Below, in pieces: positions 1-5,504 of a DNA stretch of 6,860 bases (position 1 is the first letter of the stretch; each line of letters begins with the position of its first letter). Both the position numbers and the translations under genes were made by a program. The notes below the pieces were generated by a model, which worked only from the letters and a program-made list of their open reading frames with translations, was not told the DNA's origin and did not search any database. The DNA comes from Christensenella sp. UBA5399 (GTDB lineage Bacteria > Bacillota > Clostridia > Christensenellales > Christensenellaceae). Where the stretch lies: positions 23,256-30,115 of the forward strand of contig DHOD01000021.1 of assembly GCA_002407725.1 (NCBI GenBank), in the 5' to 3' direction.

Positions 1-1195
1 TGATGAGCTGGCCGTTTGCATCCTCCGTCACGCAGGCGTACCCGCCACGGAACCCCCAAATGACCGAATCAAACCCCGCGTCGGAAACAGGCCGCTGGTT
101 GGCGTCGATCACCACATATTTGGCATTTTTTACTTTTCCGTAGTGGACATTGTAGAGCTTCACAAACGCCAGCCCCTCTGAATAGGACGTTAGGTAATCG
201 CTGACATCGGGCCCCAGCAGGCTGTGCATGCCGATGGCGGTGCCTTTGCCGTCAATGATCGGCGCAACCCTGCCGTCCGGCGTGATGTAGCCCATTGCCA
301 CCTTGCCCGCTTCATACGTGCGGAAGGCCGCATATCCTTCGCTCGGTTCCTTCAATTCCAGATACTTTTCTTCCAGCTTGGCGTTGCTCTGCAAATCGCT
401 GGATCCATACACCAAAGCAACGGTAAGCGCATTGTTTCGCGTAACAGGAATATAAAACCCATACTTGATCCGGTCTTGCTCCACGATCACTTTTTCGTGC
501 GTATCCCCCACAATAACGCGTTGCTGCACATCCATCACACCCCAGTGCTTTTCATGCCTGAAAGGGAACAAGCCGTTTTGGCAGTGGTCAATGTCTGTAT
601 ATTCCGGCGGTATGACAATGTTGCCCCCTGTGTCCAGCACGCCTTTTTTGCCATTGGCGGCCGCAAACACGGCGTATCCCTCGTGGTACCGGTACGCGTC
701 CGTTCCGGGCACCTCAAACAGTTTATAGCCTGTGCCATCGATACAGAACACGCGGTCTCCCTCTATCGCAAACGCCTTGCCCTCGGCAAAATCGCCGCAA
801 CTGTCAAAGGACGCCGGGATTGCCATCGCGCCGTTTTCGTCGATGTACCCCCATTTTTTATCCAACCGGCAGGCAGCCCTGTTGTCATAAAATTTGCGCA
901 TTTCCGTACAGTTCCGCGCTTTCCCGTCAATCAGACAGGTGCCGTCAATCCTGTACAAATCCAAAAACGAGGACATCCGCTTCGACTGCTTGCCGACAAA
1001 CAGCGTCTCACTTAGCGCCGTGATAATGTCGTACTGCAACGGCATAAAAAGCTTGCCGTATTCGTCTATTGCGCCAAACTTTTTTCCGCCCGCCAGGTAG
1101 GCGTTGTCGGAAAGATCAAGTACCGCCGATATTTTGGCCTGTATGGGGATGATTGTCGGTGCCTGGTCATATGTAATGCTGATTTTCTTTTCCAT
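1..1195 (-). CDS. WG-repeat protein (partial, 3' end beyond window)
   Basis: The frame is open from the ATG at 1195 to the left edge, giving 398 codons without a stop, so the C-terminus is missing. The start is preceded by a strong AAGGGGG site 6-7 nt upstream. The protein has no evident signal peptide or membrane segment. It shows degenerate WG-type repeats: KKFGAIDEYGKLFMPLQYD (about residues 38-56), KKWGYIDENGAMAIPASFD (113-131), KKGVLDTGGNIVIPPEYTD (183-201) and KHWGVMDVQQRVIV (216-229). More diverged units follow, such as MGYITPDGRVAPII (301-314). This pattern of an aromatic-Gly pair, then V/I-D-x-x-G, then I/M-P-x-x-Y/F-D is the hallmark of WG (KWG) repeat proteins, thought to fold as beta-propeller-like interaction surfaces. 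No enzymatic motif is visible, so the molecular role is unknown. It lies 96 nt downstream of the thioredoxin-like gene on the same strand and may be co-transcribed with it, although a possible -10 lies between them. Confidence 0.85.
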   Translation of the reverse strand, partial: MEKKISITYDQAPTIIPIQAKISAVLDLSDNAYLAGGKKFGAIDEYGKLFMPLQYDIITALSETLFVGKQSKRMSSFLDLYRIDGTCLIDGKARNCTEMRKFYDNRAACRLDKKWGYIDENGAMAIPASFDSCGDFAEGKAFAIEGDRVFCIDGTGYKLFEVPGTDAYRYHEGYAVFAAANGKKGVLDTGGNIVIPPEYTDIDHCQNGLFPFRHEKHWGVMDVQQRVIVGDTHEKVIVEQDRIKYGFYIPVTRNNALTVALVYGSSDLQSNAKLEEKYLELKEPSEGYAAFRTYEAGKVAMGYITPDGRVAPIIDGKGTAIGMHSLLGPDVSDYLTSYSEGLAFVKLYNVHYGKVKNAKYVVIDANQRPVSDAGFDSVIWGFRGGYACVTEDANGQLI

Positions 1196-1254
1196 GATTT
1201 TCCCCCTTGTCTGGAGTGGCGAGAATGTGTGCAGAATTCATTGAATACATCTCT

Positions 1255-1260
1255 ATCATA
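1255..1260 (-). promoter_or_regulatory. possible -10 element before the WG-repeat gene
   Basis: On the minus strand the sequence reads TATGAT, five of six matches to the consensus -10, about 60 nt upstream of the WG-repeat start. No convincing -35 hexamer lies 16-18 nt upstream, where there is a T-rich run. The gene may therefore have its own weak promoter, or simply be read through from the thioredoxin-like gene. Confidence 0.25.
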
Positions 1261-1291
1261 CGCTACACAGCAAAAAAATTCCATCTCCGGT

Positions 1292-1741
1292 TCAAAAGTA
1301 ATCCCTGTGCAGCGGCTTATCCAGCATGGCCGTAATCGCGGCCCTGACCGCGCCCTCGTCAAAATCCTGCTCCAGCTTTCGGAAAACATAGTTATCCCGC
1401 GAGACAAGCACGATCGTACAGAACTTGCTGAGCTGCATGGTGGTTGCGGCTTCCTCGTCCACATCCATCAGTATGCTACCCGCGTCCAGCTTATGTAATT
1501 CGGCAAATGCCTTTGCGTTTTCTTTTTCCTCATCGTCCACACCGGTCAGGTTGACAAACCAAAAATCGACCTGTTTTTCAAACTCTTCCCGCAGCCTGTA
1601 CAAGTATTGGAAATCAGAGGCCACACAGTTGCCGCCGCGGGAGTGCCAGAAATAAAAGATCTTTTGTGCCACTGGTCCTTGAAACAAGGAACCTCTTCGC
1701 CGCTCAACGCTTGCAATGCGTGCTTGCTGCCACCCATGCAA
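1292..1741 (-). CDS. thioredoxin-fold (TlpA/redoxin-like) protein lacking catalytic residues; 5' end uncertain
   Basis: From about residue 27 the 149-residue frame fits a thioredoxin-like domain. KIFYFWHSRGGNC (27-39) sits where TlpA-type proteins have KvvlnFWATWCxPC. An Asn-rich strand and acidic loop (WFVNLTGVDDEE) come next, then AKAFAELHKLDAGSILMD (76-93), then a strand with VLVSRDNYVF (111-120) matching the fold's FLIDRDG segment, then a final helix. The first CxxC cysteine is Gly, only the second (Cys39) remains, and the cis-Pro position before the beta strand is Cys108. Disulfide reductase activity is therefore unlikely. The upstream end of this frame offers only TTG (1741) or GTG (1672) starts without a good ribosome site, while a better start lies in another frame (see the fragment at 1663-1794). 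A frameshift, real or from sequencing, is the simplest explanation. The WG-repeat gene follows 96 nt downstream. Confidence 0.6.
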   Translation of the reverse strand: MHGWQQARIASVERRRGSLFQGPVAQKIFYFWHSRGGNCVASDFQYLYRLREEFEKQVDFWFVNLTGVDDEEKENAKAFAELHKLDAGSILMDVDEEAATTMQLSKFCTIVLVSRDNYVFRKLEQDFDEGAVRAAITAMLDKPLHRDYF

Positions 1742-1794
1742 AAGGCATATAAAAAATACAGGTTCATGCTTTCAATATTCATTTTCGCGTCCAT
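1663..1794 (-). pseudogene. likely true N-terminus of the thioredoxin-like gene, in a shifted frame
   Basis: An ATG at 1794 or, more plausibly, 1782 opens a frame beginning MNIESMNLYFLYAFCMGG. It continues through HALQALSGEEVPCFKDQ, the kind of lead-in that normally precedes the first beta strand of a redoxin domain. A GAGAGG sequence at 1795-1800 abuts the first ATG and lies 12 nt from the second. After about 1670 this frame turns into non-family sequence and stops at 1546, whereas the other frame picks up KIFYFW and the domain core. The two frames differ by one base, so a single-base deletion around 1660-1690 would explain both. No canonical -1 slippery heptamer is seen there. The extent given as the right-hand fragment is approximate. 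Confidence 0.45.
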
Positions 1795-1948
1795 CCTCTC
1801 AATTGGTTATGGACACAGTATGCGCTTTTGGCGAAGGTGTGTTTTTACAGAAAGTTTCAAGAAACCAACAGGAAACCGTAGATAGTGAAGAAACTTTTCA
1901 CAAAAAGAAAAGCCCGGATTATTGAAAAATCATTTTAATGGAAAATAT

Positions 1949-1964
1949 ATAGAAATCTTTCTAT
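1949..1964. repeat. inverted repeat ATAGAAA-TC-TTTCTAT
   Basis: The two 7-base arms are perfectly complementary around a 2-base centre. It lies 10 bases before copy 1 of the intergenic repeat. It could be an operator-like palindrome or part of the repeat's boundary; copy 2 has no equivalent that I can see. Confidence 0.5.
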
Positions 1965-1973
1965 GGCATGTAG

Positions 1974-2060
1974 GTATTCCTTTGGGGTCAATGTACCTCC
2001 GGTGGATTTTGATAGTTTCGCCTTCGGCGACTTAACACCTACGGTTTTAAGAATTCCCTC
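1974..2060 (+). repeat. intergenic repeat, copy 1 (short form)
   Basis: Three modules recur in the same order and orientation at 4607-4845. Module A is GTATTCCTTTGGGGTCAA (1974-1991, 17 of 18 identical to copy 2). Module B is TTTCGCCTTCGGCGACTTA (2016-2034), with a 5-bp hairpin TCGCC-TTC-GGCGA. Module C starts ACCTACGGTTTTAAG (2037-2060, 21 of 24 identical). The spacing between modules is much shorter than in copy 2. It looks like a deleted, mutated member of a dispersed intergenic family. No transposase or clear terminal repeats are present. Confidence 0.65.
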
Positions 2061-2147
2061 TAAAATAATGGTCAAAAGATCCAACTCCCGTATACTGTCA
2101 GACACATGAAAACTGTGATAAAAGTAATCGAAAAGAAGTTAAAGCCT

Positions 2148-2178
2148 AAAACAAAAACGATCGACACGGCGTGATGTC
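2148..2178 (-). terminator. weak terminator-like hairpin after amrS
   Basis: On the minus strand GACAT-CACGCC-GTGTC can form a 5-bp stem including one G-T pair, followed four bases later by TTTTTGTTTT. It lies about 75 nt after the radical SAM stop codon and would end the operon transcript. The stem is short, so the call is tentative. Confidence 0.35.
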
Positions 2179-2251
2179 ATGTCTTGTTTCTCAGGATTAT
2201 GCTACAATGCTACGTCCTTGTAATCTCTCATATGCTTTTAAACGCGCCCCC

Positions 2252-3076
2252 TCACACATTGCCGGTGTAGACATAATCGAGATGATAACGCGCAACGTCC
2301 GCCAATTGAAAGAGCATGTCAGGGTCTGTCGCCTCCGCGTTGGTCATTTTGTACCGCGGAAAAAACCTGCTGATGTGCAGGGGAATTGTCCGATCAATGG
2401 ACGCGAGCCATTTGGCTTCCTGATCCATTTCCGCGGGGCTGTCGTTTTCGCCGGGAACAATCAGCGTCGTCACCTCCACATGGCAATACTGCGCCGCAAG
2501 GGCAATCGACCGTTTCACAACGTCAAGATGCCCGCCCATCATCCGGTAAAACCGTTCGGTAAATGCTTTCAGGTCAATGTTCATGGCATCGGTATGGCGC
2601 AGCAGCTCTATCAGCGGCGCTTCGTTGATATATCCGTTGGTAACCAGCACGTTGACCATGCCCCGGTTGTGCACGATCTCCCCGCAATCGCGTACATATT
2701 CAAATCCTACAACCGGCTCGTTGTACGTGTACGCCACGCCGATATTCCCCTGTGGAATCAGCTTTTCCGCCTTGTCGGCCAACGCCTGTGGCAGCACTGT
2801 CTCTTTGGCAATAGAGCCGTCGTTCATTGATATATCGCTGTTTTGGCAAAACGAACAGCGCAGGTTGCATCCAAAGCTGCCCGCCGAAAGAATCATTTTG
2901 CCGGGCATAAAGCGGGCAAGCGGCTTCTTCTCGATCGGGTCGAGGGCTAGCGCGGTCAGCCTGCCATAGTTTGCGTCGATGATTTGGCCGTTTTCATTTT
3001 TACGGGCGCGGCAAAACCCGGTATCGTCTTCCTCGATGGCGCAGGCCCGCGGGCATATGGTGCATGTTGTTTTCAT
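2252..3076 (-). CDS. amrS: AmmeMemoRadiSam system radical SAM enzyme
   Basis: The 274-residue protein carries the radical SAM cluster motif CNLRCSFC (Cys70, Cys74, Cys77), which would bind the 4Fe-4S cluster and S-adenosylmethionine. It also has YTYNEP, VTNGY and NIDLKAF core segments. Before the barrel lies CTICPRAC (Cys5, Cys8, Cys12) plus GFC at Cys22, and then DPIEKKPL and FMPG; this N-terminal arrangement separates the AmmeMemoRadiSam enzymes from ordinary pyruvate formate-lyase activases. The later HISRFFPRYKM segment also fits the family. The substrate is unknown. The protein ends at YVYTGNV, where longer relatives, as I recall them, carry a further cysteine-containing tail. The ATG overlaps the amrA stop by 4 nt (ATGA), with GGAGAG 7 nt upstream, so translation is probably coupled. 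It is the last gene of the three-gene operon. Confidence 0.92.
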   Translation of the reverse strand: MKTTCTICPRACAIEEDDTGFCRARKNENGQIIDANYGRLTALALDPIEKKPLARFMPGKMILSAGSFGCNLRCSFCQNSDISMNDGSIAKETVLPQALADKAEKLIPQGNIGVAYTYNEPVVGFEYVRDCGEIVHNRGMVNVLVTNGYINEAPLIELLRHTDAMNIDLKAFTERFYRMMGGHLDVVKRSIALAAQYCHVEVTTLIVPGENDSPAEMDQEAKWLASIDRTIPLHISRFFPRYKMTNAEATDPDMLFQLADVARYHLDYVYTGNV

Positions 3077-3594
3077 TTGTGTCTCTCCACTTTGAAGCGT
3101 TCGACCGTATAGTGCTCCTGCGGCAGGATGCCCGCCTTGCGAAGCGCAATCTCTATCTGCTGTTCCGGCGTATCAACCAATTCCAGGTCGGGCAGCAGCA
3201 CGCCGCGCCTGTGCCCCCGGGATACAATCACGCCGTAGACCTTGGCATCCAGATCGTCGGTGCTGGGGGCAGGTTCGGGATCGCCCAACACATCCACGCT
3301 GTATGTGAGCGCGGGAAGCTCGTCCTTTGTAACCGGGGAAAATCGTGGGTCCTCCGTGGCGGAAATGACCGCGAAGCGGATAATTTCTTCGGATAACGGC
3401 ATCCCCGTGGGCTCAATGGTGCCGATGCACCCCCGCAAATCGCCATTTTTTTTGAGCGAAACAAAAACCCCCGTGCTTTTTTGCATCTCGCCGGGCAACC
3501 CGTCCGGCACGTCCATCAGCTTTCCTGTTTCAAGATACGTCTCCAGCGATTGCTTCGCCAGCTTGACATACGGGTCGGTATCCTGTTTGCTCAT
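3073..3594 (-). CDS. amrA: AmmeMemoRadiSam system protein A (AMMECR1 domain)
   Basis: The 173-residue protein is a single AMMECR1 domain: DPYVKLAKQSLETYL near the N-terminus, GVFVSLKKNGDLRGCIG (42-58) with the family's signature LRGCIG at 53-58, then AVISATEDPRFSPVT (75-89), a DVLG segment (101-104), GVIVSRGHRRGVLLPDL (121-137) and a C-terminal helix. The human relative AMMECR1 has no settled biochemical function. The ATG at 3594 was chosen because GGGAGG lies 7 nt upstream. A longer reading from a TTG at 3621 would translate the ribosome site itself. The gene starts 23 nt after the amrB stop and overlaps amrS by 4 nt. In many clostridia, from memory, this domain is fused to the LigB-like domain; here they are separate proteins. 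Confidence 0.93.
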   Translation of the reverse strand: MSKQDTDPYVKLAKQSLETYLETGKLMDVPDGLPGEMQKSTGVFVSLKKNGDLRGCIGTIEPTGMPLSEEIIRFAVISATEDPRFSPVTKDELPALTYSVDVLGDPEPAPSTDDLDAKVYGVIVSRGHRRGVLLPDLELVDTPEQQIEIALRKAGILPQEHYTVERFKVERHK

Positions 3595-3617
3595 AACAAT
3601 TCCTCCCTTTCCAAAAT

Positions 3618-4445
3618 TCAAATAAACTTCCGGGACGGGTCGTCGCCCGTCACAAAAAACATCGCAACGCCATAGCCCACGCCAAACGGCCCCTCATACG
3701 ACAGCAGCTCGGATTTGACCGCCATGCCGTCCAGCGCGCCCGCCATCACCTGAAAAGTCCGCAGGCCGCATTCCCCCGCGCGGTCGCACAGGTCGGGATC
3801 CATTTGCAGCAACGCGGCAAAATCCGCACGCCCCAGCGCTTCGGTCACCTGCCTGTCAAATACAGGCCCTTCCTCTGTAAATCCGTAAGGGCCCTCGTCC
3901 AGCAGCCGATGTGAAAGATCGCCGCTCGCGATAAATACTGTTTTTTTATCCAGCCGCCGGCTTGCCTCGGATATCAGCATGCCCAGCCGGTAATGATCCT
4001 CGGGCGGCAACCCCGATACGCCGGACACCACCAGCTTGTATCGGTCGTACACCCGGTTGATGAAGTACAGCGGAATCATGGTAGCATGGTCGAGCGCTTC
4101 GCCCTTGCGGCCCTGCACCCCCGCAGGAAAATCGTTTTCGCTCGCGAGCGTGCTCAACTCCCCAATAAACGCCTGATCGTATTCCGCCTCCACACTGACG
4201 CCGTCCACACCAAACCGCCGCATGTCGCCGCGGGCGCGCGCCTGTGATTCTATATGAAAATAATCCATATACGATTCCGCATGGGGCGATACGATCACAA
4301 TGGTCTCGGGCTGTTCGCCCGCGATATAATCGGCCACCTGCAAATAAGAGCGAATTGTTGCGGAAATTTTCTTCTCGTCACCCCGGCCCACTTCGGGAAT
4401 AATCAACGGCGGATGGGGCACCGCGTACGCGCTTGAGATCGGCAT
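3618..4445 (-). CDS. amrB: AmmeMemoRadiSam system protein B (MEMO1/LigB extradiol dioxygenase-like)
   Basis: The 275-residue protein resembles the class III extradiol dioxygenase LigB fold shared with MEMO1. Metal-ligand candidates are His11 in VPHPPLIIPE, His55 in IVSPHAESY and Glu225 in GECGLRT, equivalent to the two His and one Glu that hold iron in LigB. His120 (LDHATMIPL) and His179 (SGDLSHRL) are further conserved positions, one possibly the catalytic base. These residues suggest a metal-binding, perhaps catalytic, protein. MEMO relatives are known without ring-cleaving activity, so no reaction is assigned. It looks closer to the LigB-type proteins often fused to AMMECR1 than to MEMO1 proper, so the symbol is by system role. 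The ATG at 4445 is preferred, with AAGGTGG 8 nt upstream; GTG codons at 4457 and 4454 lie inside that site. It is the first gene of the operon. Confidence 0.88.
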   Translation of the reverse strand: MPISSAYAVPHPPLIIPEVGRGDEKKISATIRSYLQVADYIAGEQPETIVIVSPHAESYMDYFHIESQARARGDMRRFGVDGVSVEAEYDQAFIGELSTLASENDFPAGVQGRKGEALDHATMIPLYFINRVYDRYKLVVSGVSGLPPEDHYRLGMLISEASRRLDKKTVFIASGDLSHRLLDEGPYGFTEEGPVFDRQVTEALGRADFAALLQMDPDLCDRAGECGLRTFQVMAGALDGMAVKSELLSYEGPFGVGYGVAMFFVTGDDPSRKFI

Positions 4446-4461
4446 TGATATCACCACCTTG

Positions 4462-4485
4462 AAATGTAGAAATGTATAAATATAC
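4462..4485 (-). promoter_or_regulatory. three tandem 8-mers in the amrB leader
   Basis: On the plus strand the bases read AAATGTAG, AAATGTAT, AAATATAC, three imperfect head-to-tail copies. They lie between the candidate -10 of the amr operon and the amrB ribosome site, where a repressor could block transcription. They may equally be a chance AT-rich pattern. Confidence 0.3.
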
Positions 4486-4489
4486 TATA
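4484..4489 (-). promoter_or_regulatory. candidate -10 of the amr operon
   Basis: The minus strand reads TATAGT here, about 39 nt upstream of the amrB start codon, with further TATA-like sequence overlapping it. No good -35 hexamer is seen at the usual spacing, so the promoter may be weak or need an activator. Confidence 0.3.
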
Positions 4490-4606
4490 CCCATTGTGTG
4501 GACGGATAACCAGCAGCAGTTGGGAAATTTTTTATAAGTTGATTGTTATGACGCTTTTTGTGGTATGAGAAGCGAAGATAAAAAATAGGTCTTTGTCAAC
4601 TGATGA

Positions 4607-4845
4607 GTATTCCTTTGAGGTCAAGAAGCCTGCGGCGCAATTTATAGCAATTTGTCAAGAGGTTGGTAACAAACTTTTGGTATAAATTGCATATGCAAGC
4701 GGTTTCTCACACGTCTGATTCAACCGATATTAAGTTAGACCGCTGTAGATATTTCGGCTGCGCCGACTTAGGTGACACTCAAAATCTTTGATTTTGCCAG
4801 AGGAAGCTATGCAAAGCTAGAACCTACGGTTCTAAGAACTCCCTT
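4607..4845 (+). repeat. intergenic repeat, copy 2 (long form)
   Basis: It shares modules A (4607-4624), B (4752-4770) and C (4822-4845) with copy 1 at 1974-2060, in the same order and orientation. Between them it has about 130 and 50 extra bases. Its right half is a string of small hairpins, mostly with 3-base loops: TCGGC-TGC-GCCGA (4754-4766), CAAAATC-TTT-GATTTTG (4780-4796) and GTTC-TAA-GAAC (4829-4839). The module B stem differs from copy 1 by a paired C-G to G-C change. The element may be a degenerate mobile element or a structured intergenic RNA; neither can be decided here. Confidence 0.65.
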
Positions 4846-4871
4846 TTAAGATACATGCCCCGCACCAATGA

Positions 4872-4892
4872 ATTTCCGTATATTTCCAGTAT
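4872..4892. promoter_or_regulatory. direct repeat near the -35 region of the HTH-cupin promoter
   Basis: ATTTCCGTAT is followed directly by ATTTCCAGTAT. The pair ends about 20 bases upstream of the extended -10, at the -35 position, which has no TTGACA-like hexamer. A regulator, possibly the HTH-cupin protein itself, could bind here. Confidence 0.3.
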
Positions 4893-4909
4893 AAAAAAAG
4901 CCCGATTTA

Positions 4910-4918
4910 TGGTAGAAT
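4910..4918 (+). promoter_or_regulatory. extended -10 promoter element (TGG-TAGAAT)
   Basis: TGG directly precedes TAGAAT, matching the TGn-TATAAT extended -10 form that can work without a strong -35. It lies 27 nt before the HTH-cupin start codon, which would give a leader of roughly 20 nt. The leader contains the GGGGAG ribosome site (4931-4936). Confidence 0.45.
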
Positions 4919-4945
4919 AATGAAAAAAATGGGGAGCAACCGCAA

Positions 4946-5491
4946 ATGAACGAGCAAATTTTACAAATCGCGGCACGTATCCGCGAGATGCGGGATATAC
5001 TTGATATGTCCCAGCAGGAAATTGCCGACAAAGTAGGCGTCAGCCTGGATGAATACGGCAAGTACGAGCAGGGCGAGGACGACATCCCCGTCGGCGTGCT
5101 TTACGGCGTGGCCGCTGTCTTTGGCGTCGACCCAACCGTGCTGATGACAGGCGATACGCCGCGGATGGACGAATACACCATTGTGCGCGGCGGCAAAGGT
5201 GTTAAGGTAGACCGGTACGCGGGATATTCGTTCACGGCGCTGGCGGCCAATTTCAAAAACCGCGACATGGAGCCGATGATTGTCGACCTGCTCCACACCG
5301 AAGTGGCCGAGCTTGTCTCGCACCCGGGGCAGGAGTTCAACTATGTGCTGGAAGGCACGATCAAAGTGGTGATTGGCGGGCGCGAATTTGACCTGCATGC
5401 GGGCGACAGTGTATATTTTAACCCGGCCGTGCCGCACGGCCAGCGCGCCGTTACAGAGACCGCAAGGTTTTTGACGGTAATAAACGAATGA
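4946..5491 (+). CDS. XRE-family regulator with C-terminal cupin sensor domain
   Basis: The 181-residue protein joins a helix-turn-helix DNA-binding domain (about 6-66) to a small cupin barrel (about 105-179). The recognition part reads MSQQEIADKVGVSLDEYGKYE (21-41), typical of Cro/C1-type HTH proteins. In the cupin, HPGQEFNYVLEG (126-137) and GDSVYFNPAVPHG (153-165) match the two cupin motifs, with His126, Glu130 and His164 as candidate metal or ligand contacts. Such proteins act in the cytoplasm as small-molecule-responsive regulators. The ligand is not evident, but the next gene, an acyl-CoA synthetase 13 nt downstream, suggests a carboxylic acid or its CoA ester. The ATG is supported by GGGGAG 9 nt upstream and an extended -10 before it. 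It is transcribed away from the amr operon. Length is usual for the family. Confidence 0.93.
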   Translation: MNEQILQIAARIREMRDILDMSQQEIADKVGVSLDEYGKYEQGEDDIPVGVLYGVAAVFGVDPTVLMTGDTPRMDEYTIVRGGKGVKVDRYAGYSFTALAANFKNRDMEPMIVDLLHTEVAELVSHPGQEFNYVLEGTIKVVIGGREFDLHAGDSVYFNPAVPHGQRAVTETARFLTVINE

Positions 5492-5504
5492 TTGGGGTAT
5501 ATGG

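Larger units (their letters stand above)
1795..2251. other. gene-free gap between the thioredoxin-like gene and the amr operon
   Basis: This AT-rich stretch holds no convincing gene. It contains a perfect 7-bp inverted repeat (1949-1964), copy 1 of an intergenic repeat (1974-2060), two overlapping small open frames on opposite strands (48 codons plus, 1963-2109; 56 codons minus, 1935-2105), and a weak terminator-like hairpin after the radical SAM gene (2148-2178). Other frames here are interrupted and lack ribosome sites. Confidence 0.6.
4446..4945. other. divergent intergenic region between amrB and the HTH-cupin gene
   Basis: About 500 nt without a convincing gene. It holds the 5' region of the leftward amr operon (4446-4500), copy 2 of the intergenic repeat (4607-4845) and the promoter region of the rightward HTH-cupin gene (4872-4945). 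One 38-codon open stretch on the plus strand (4569-4685) contains EYSFEVKKPAAQF. It lacks an ATG and a ribosome site and looks like a relic within the repeat. Confidence 0.6.

Noticed and set aside
224..1015. 263-codon open frame on the plus strand
   Set aside because: It lies opposite the WG-repeat gene, whose frame has a strong ribosome site and clear repeats. The plus frame gives a His/Arg-rich, motif-free product typical of an antisense shadow.
1655..1690. Programmed -1 frameshift in the thioredoxin-like gene
   Set aside because: No X-XXY-YYZ slippery heptamer in the correct frame and no clear downstream stem; a mutation or sequencing error is simpler.
1795..2251. CRISPR array, tRNA or rRNA in the gaps (also checked 4446-4945)
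   Set aside because: No regularly spaced repeats, cloverleaf or rRNA-like sequence was seen; the repeats present are only two diverged copies.
2171..2830. 219-codon open frame on the plus strand
   Set aside because: It is antisense to the well-recognised radical SAM gene and shows no family features.
3595..3621. Longer amrA start at a TTG overlapping the amrB stop
   Set aside because: The extra nine codons translate the GGGAGG ribosome site itself; the ATG at 3594 is correctly spaced from it.
4446..4457. Longer amrB start at GTG codons 4457 or 4454
   Set aside because: Those codons form part of the AAGGTGGTG ribosome site for the ATG at 4445.
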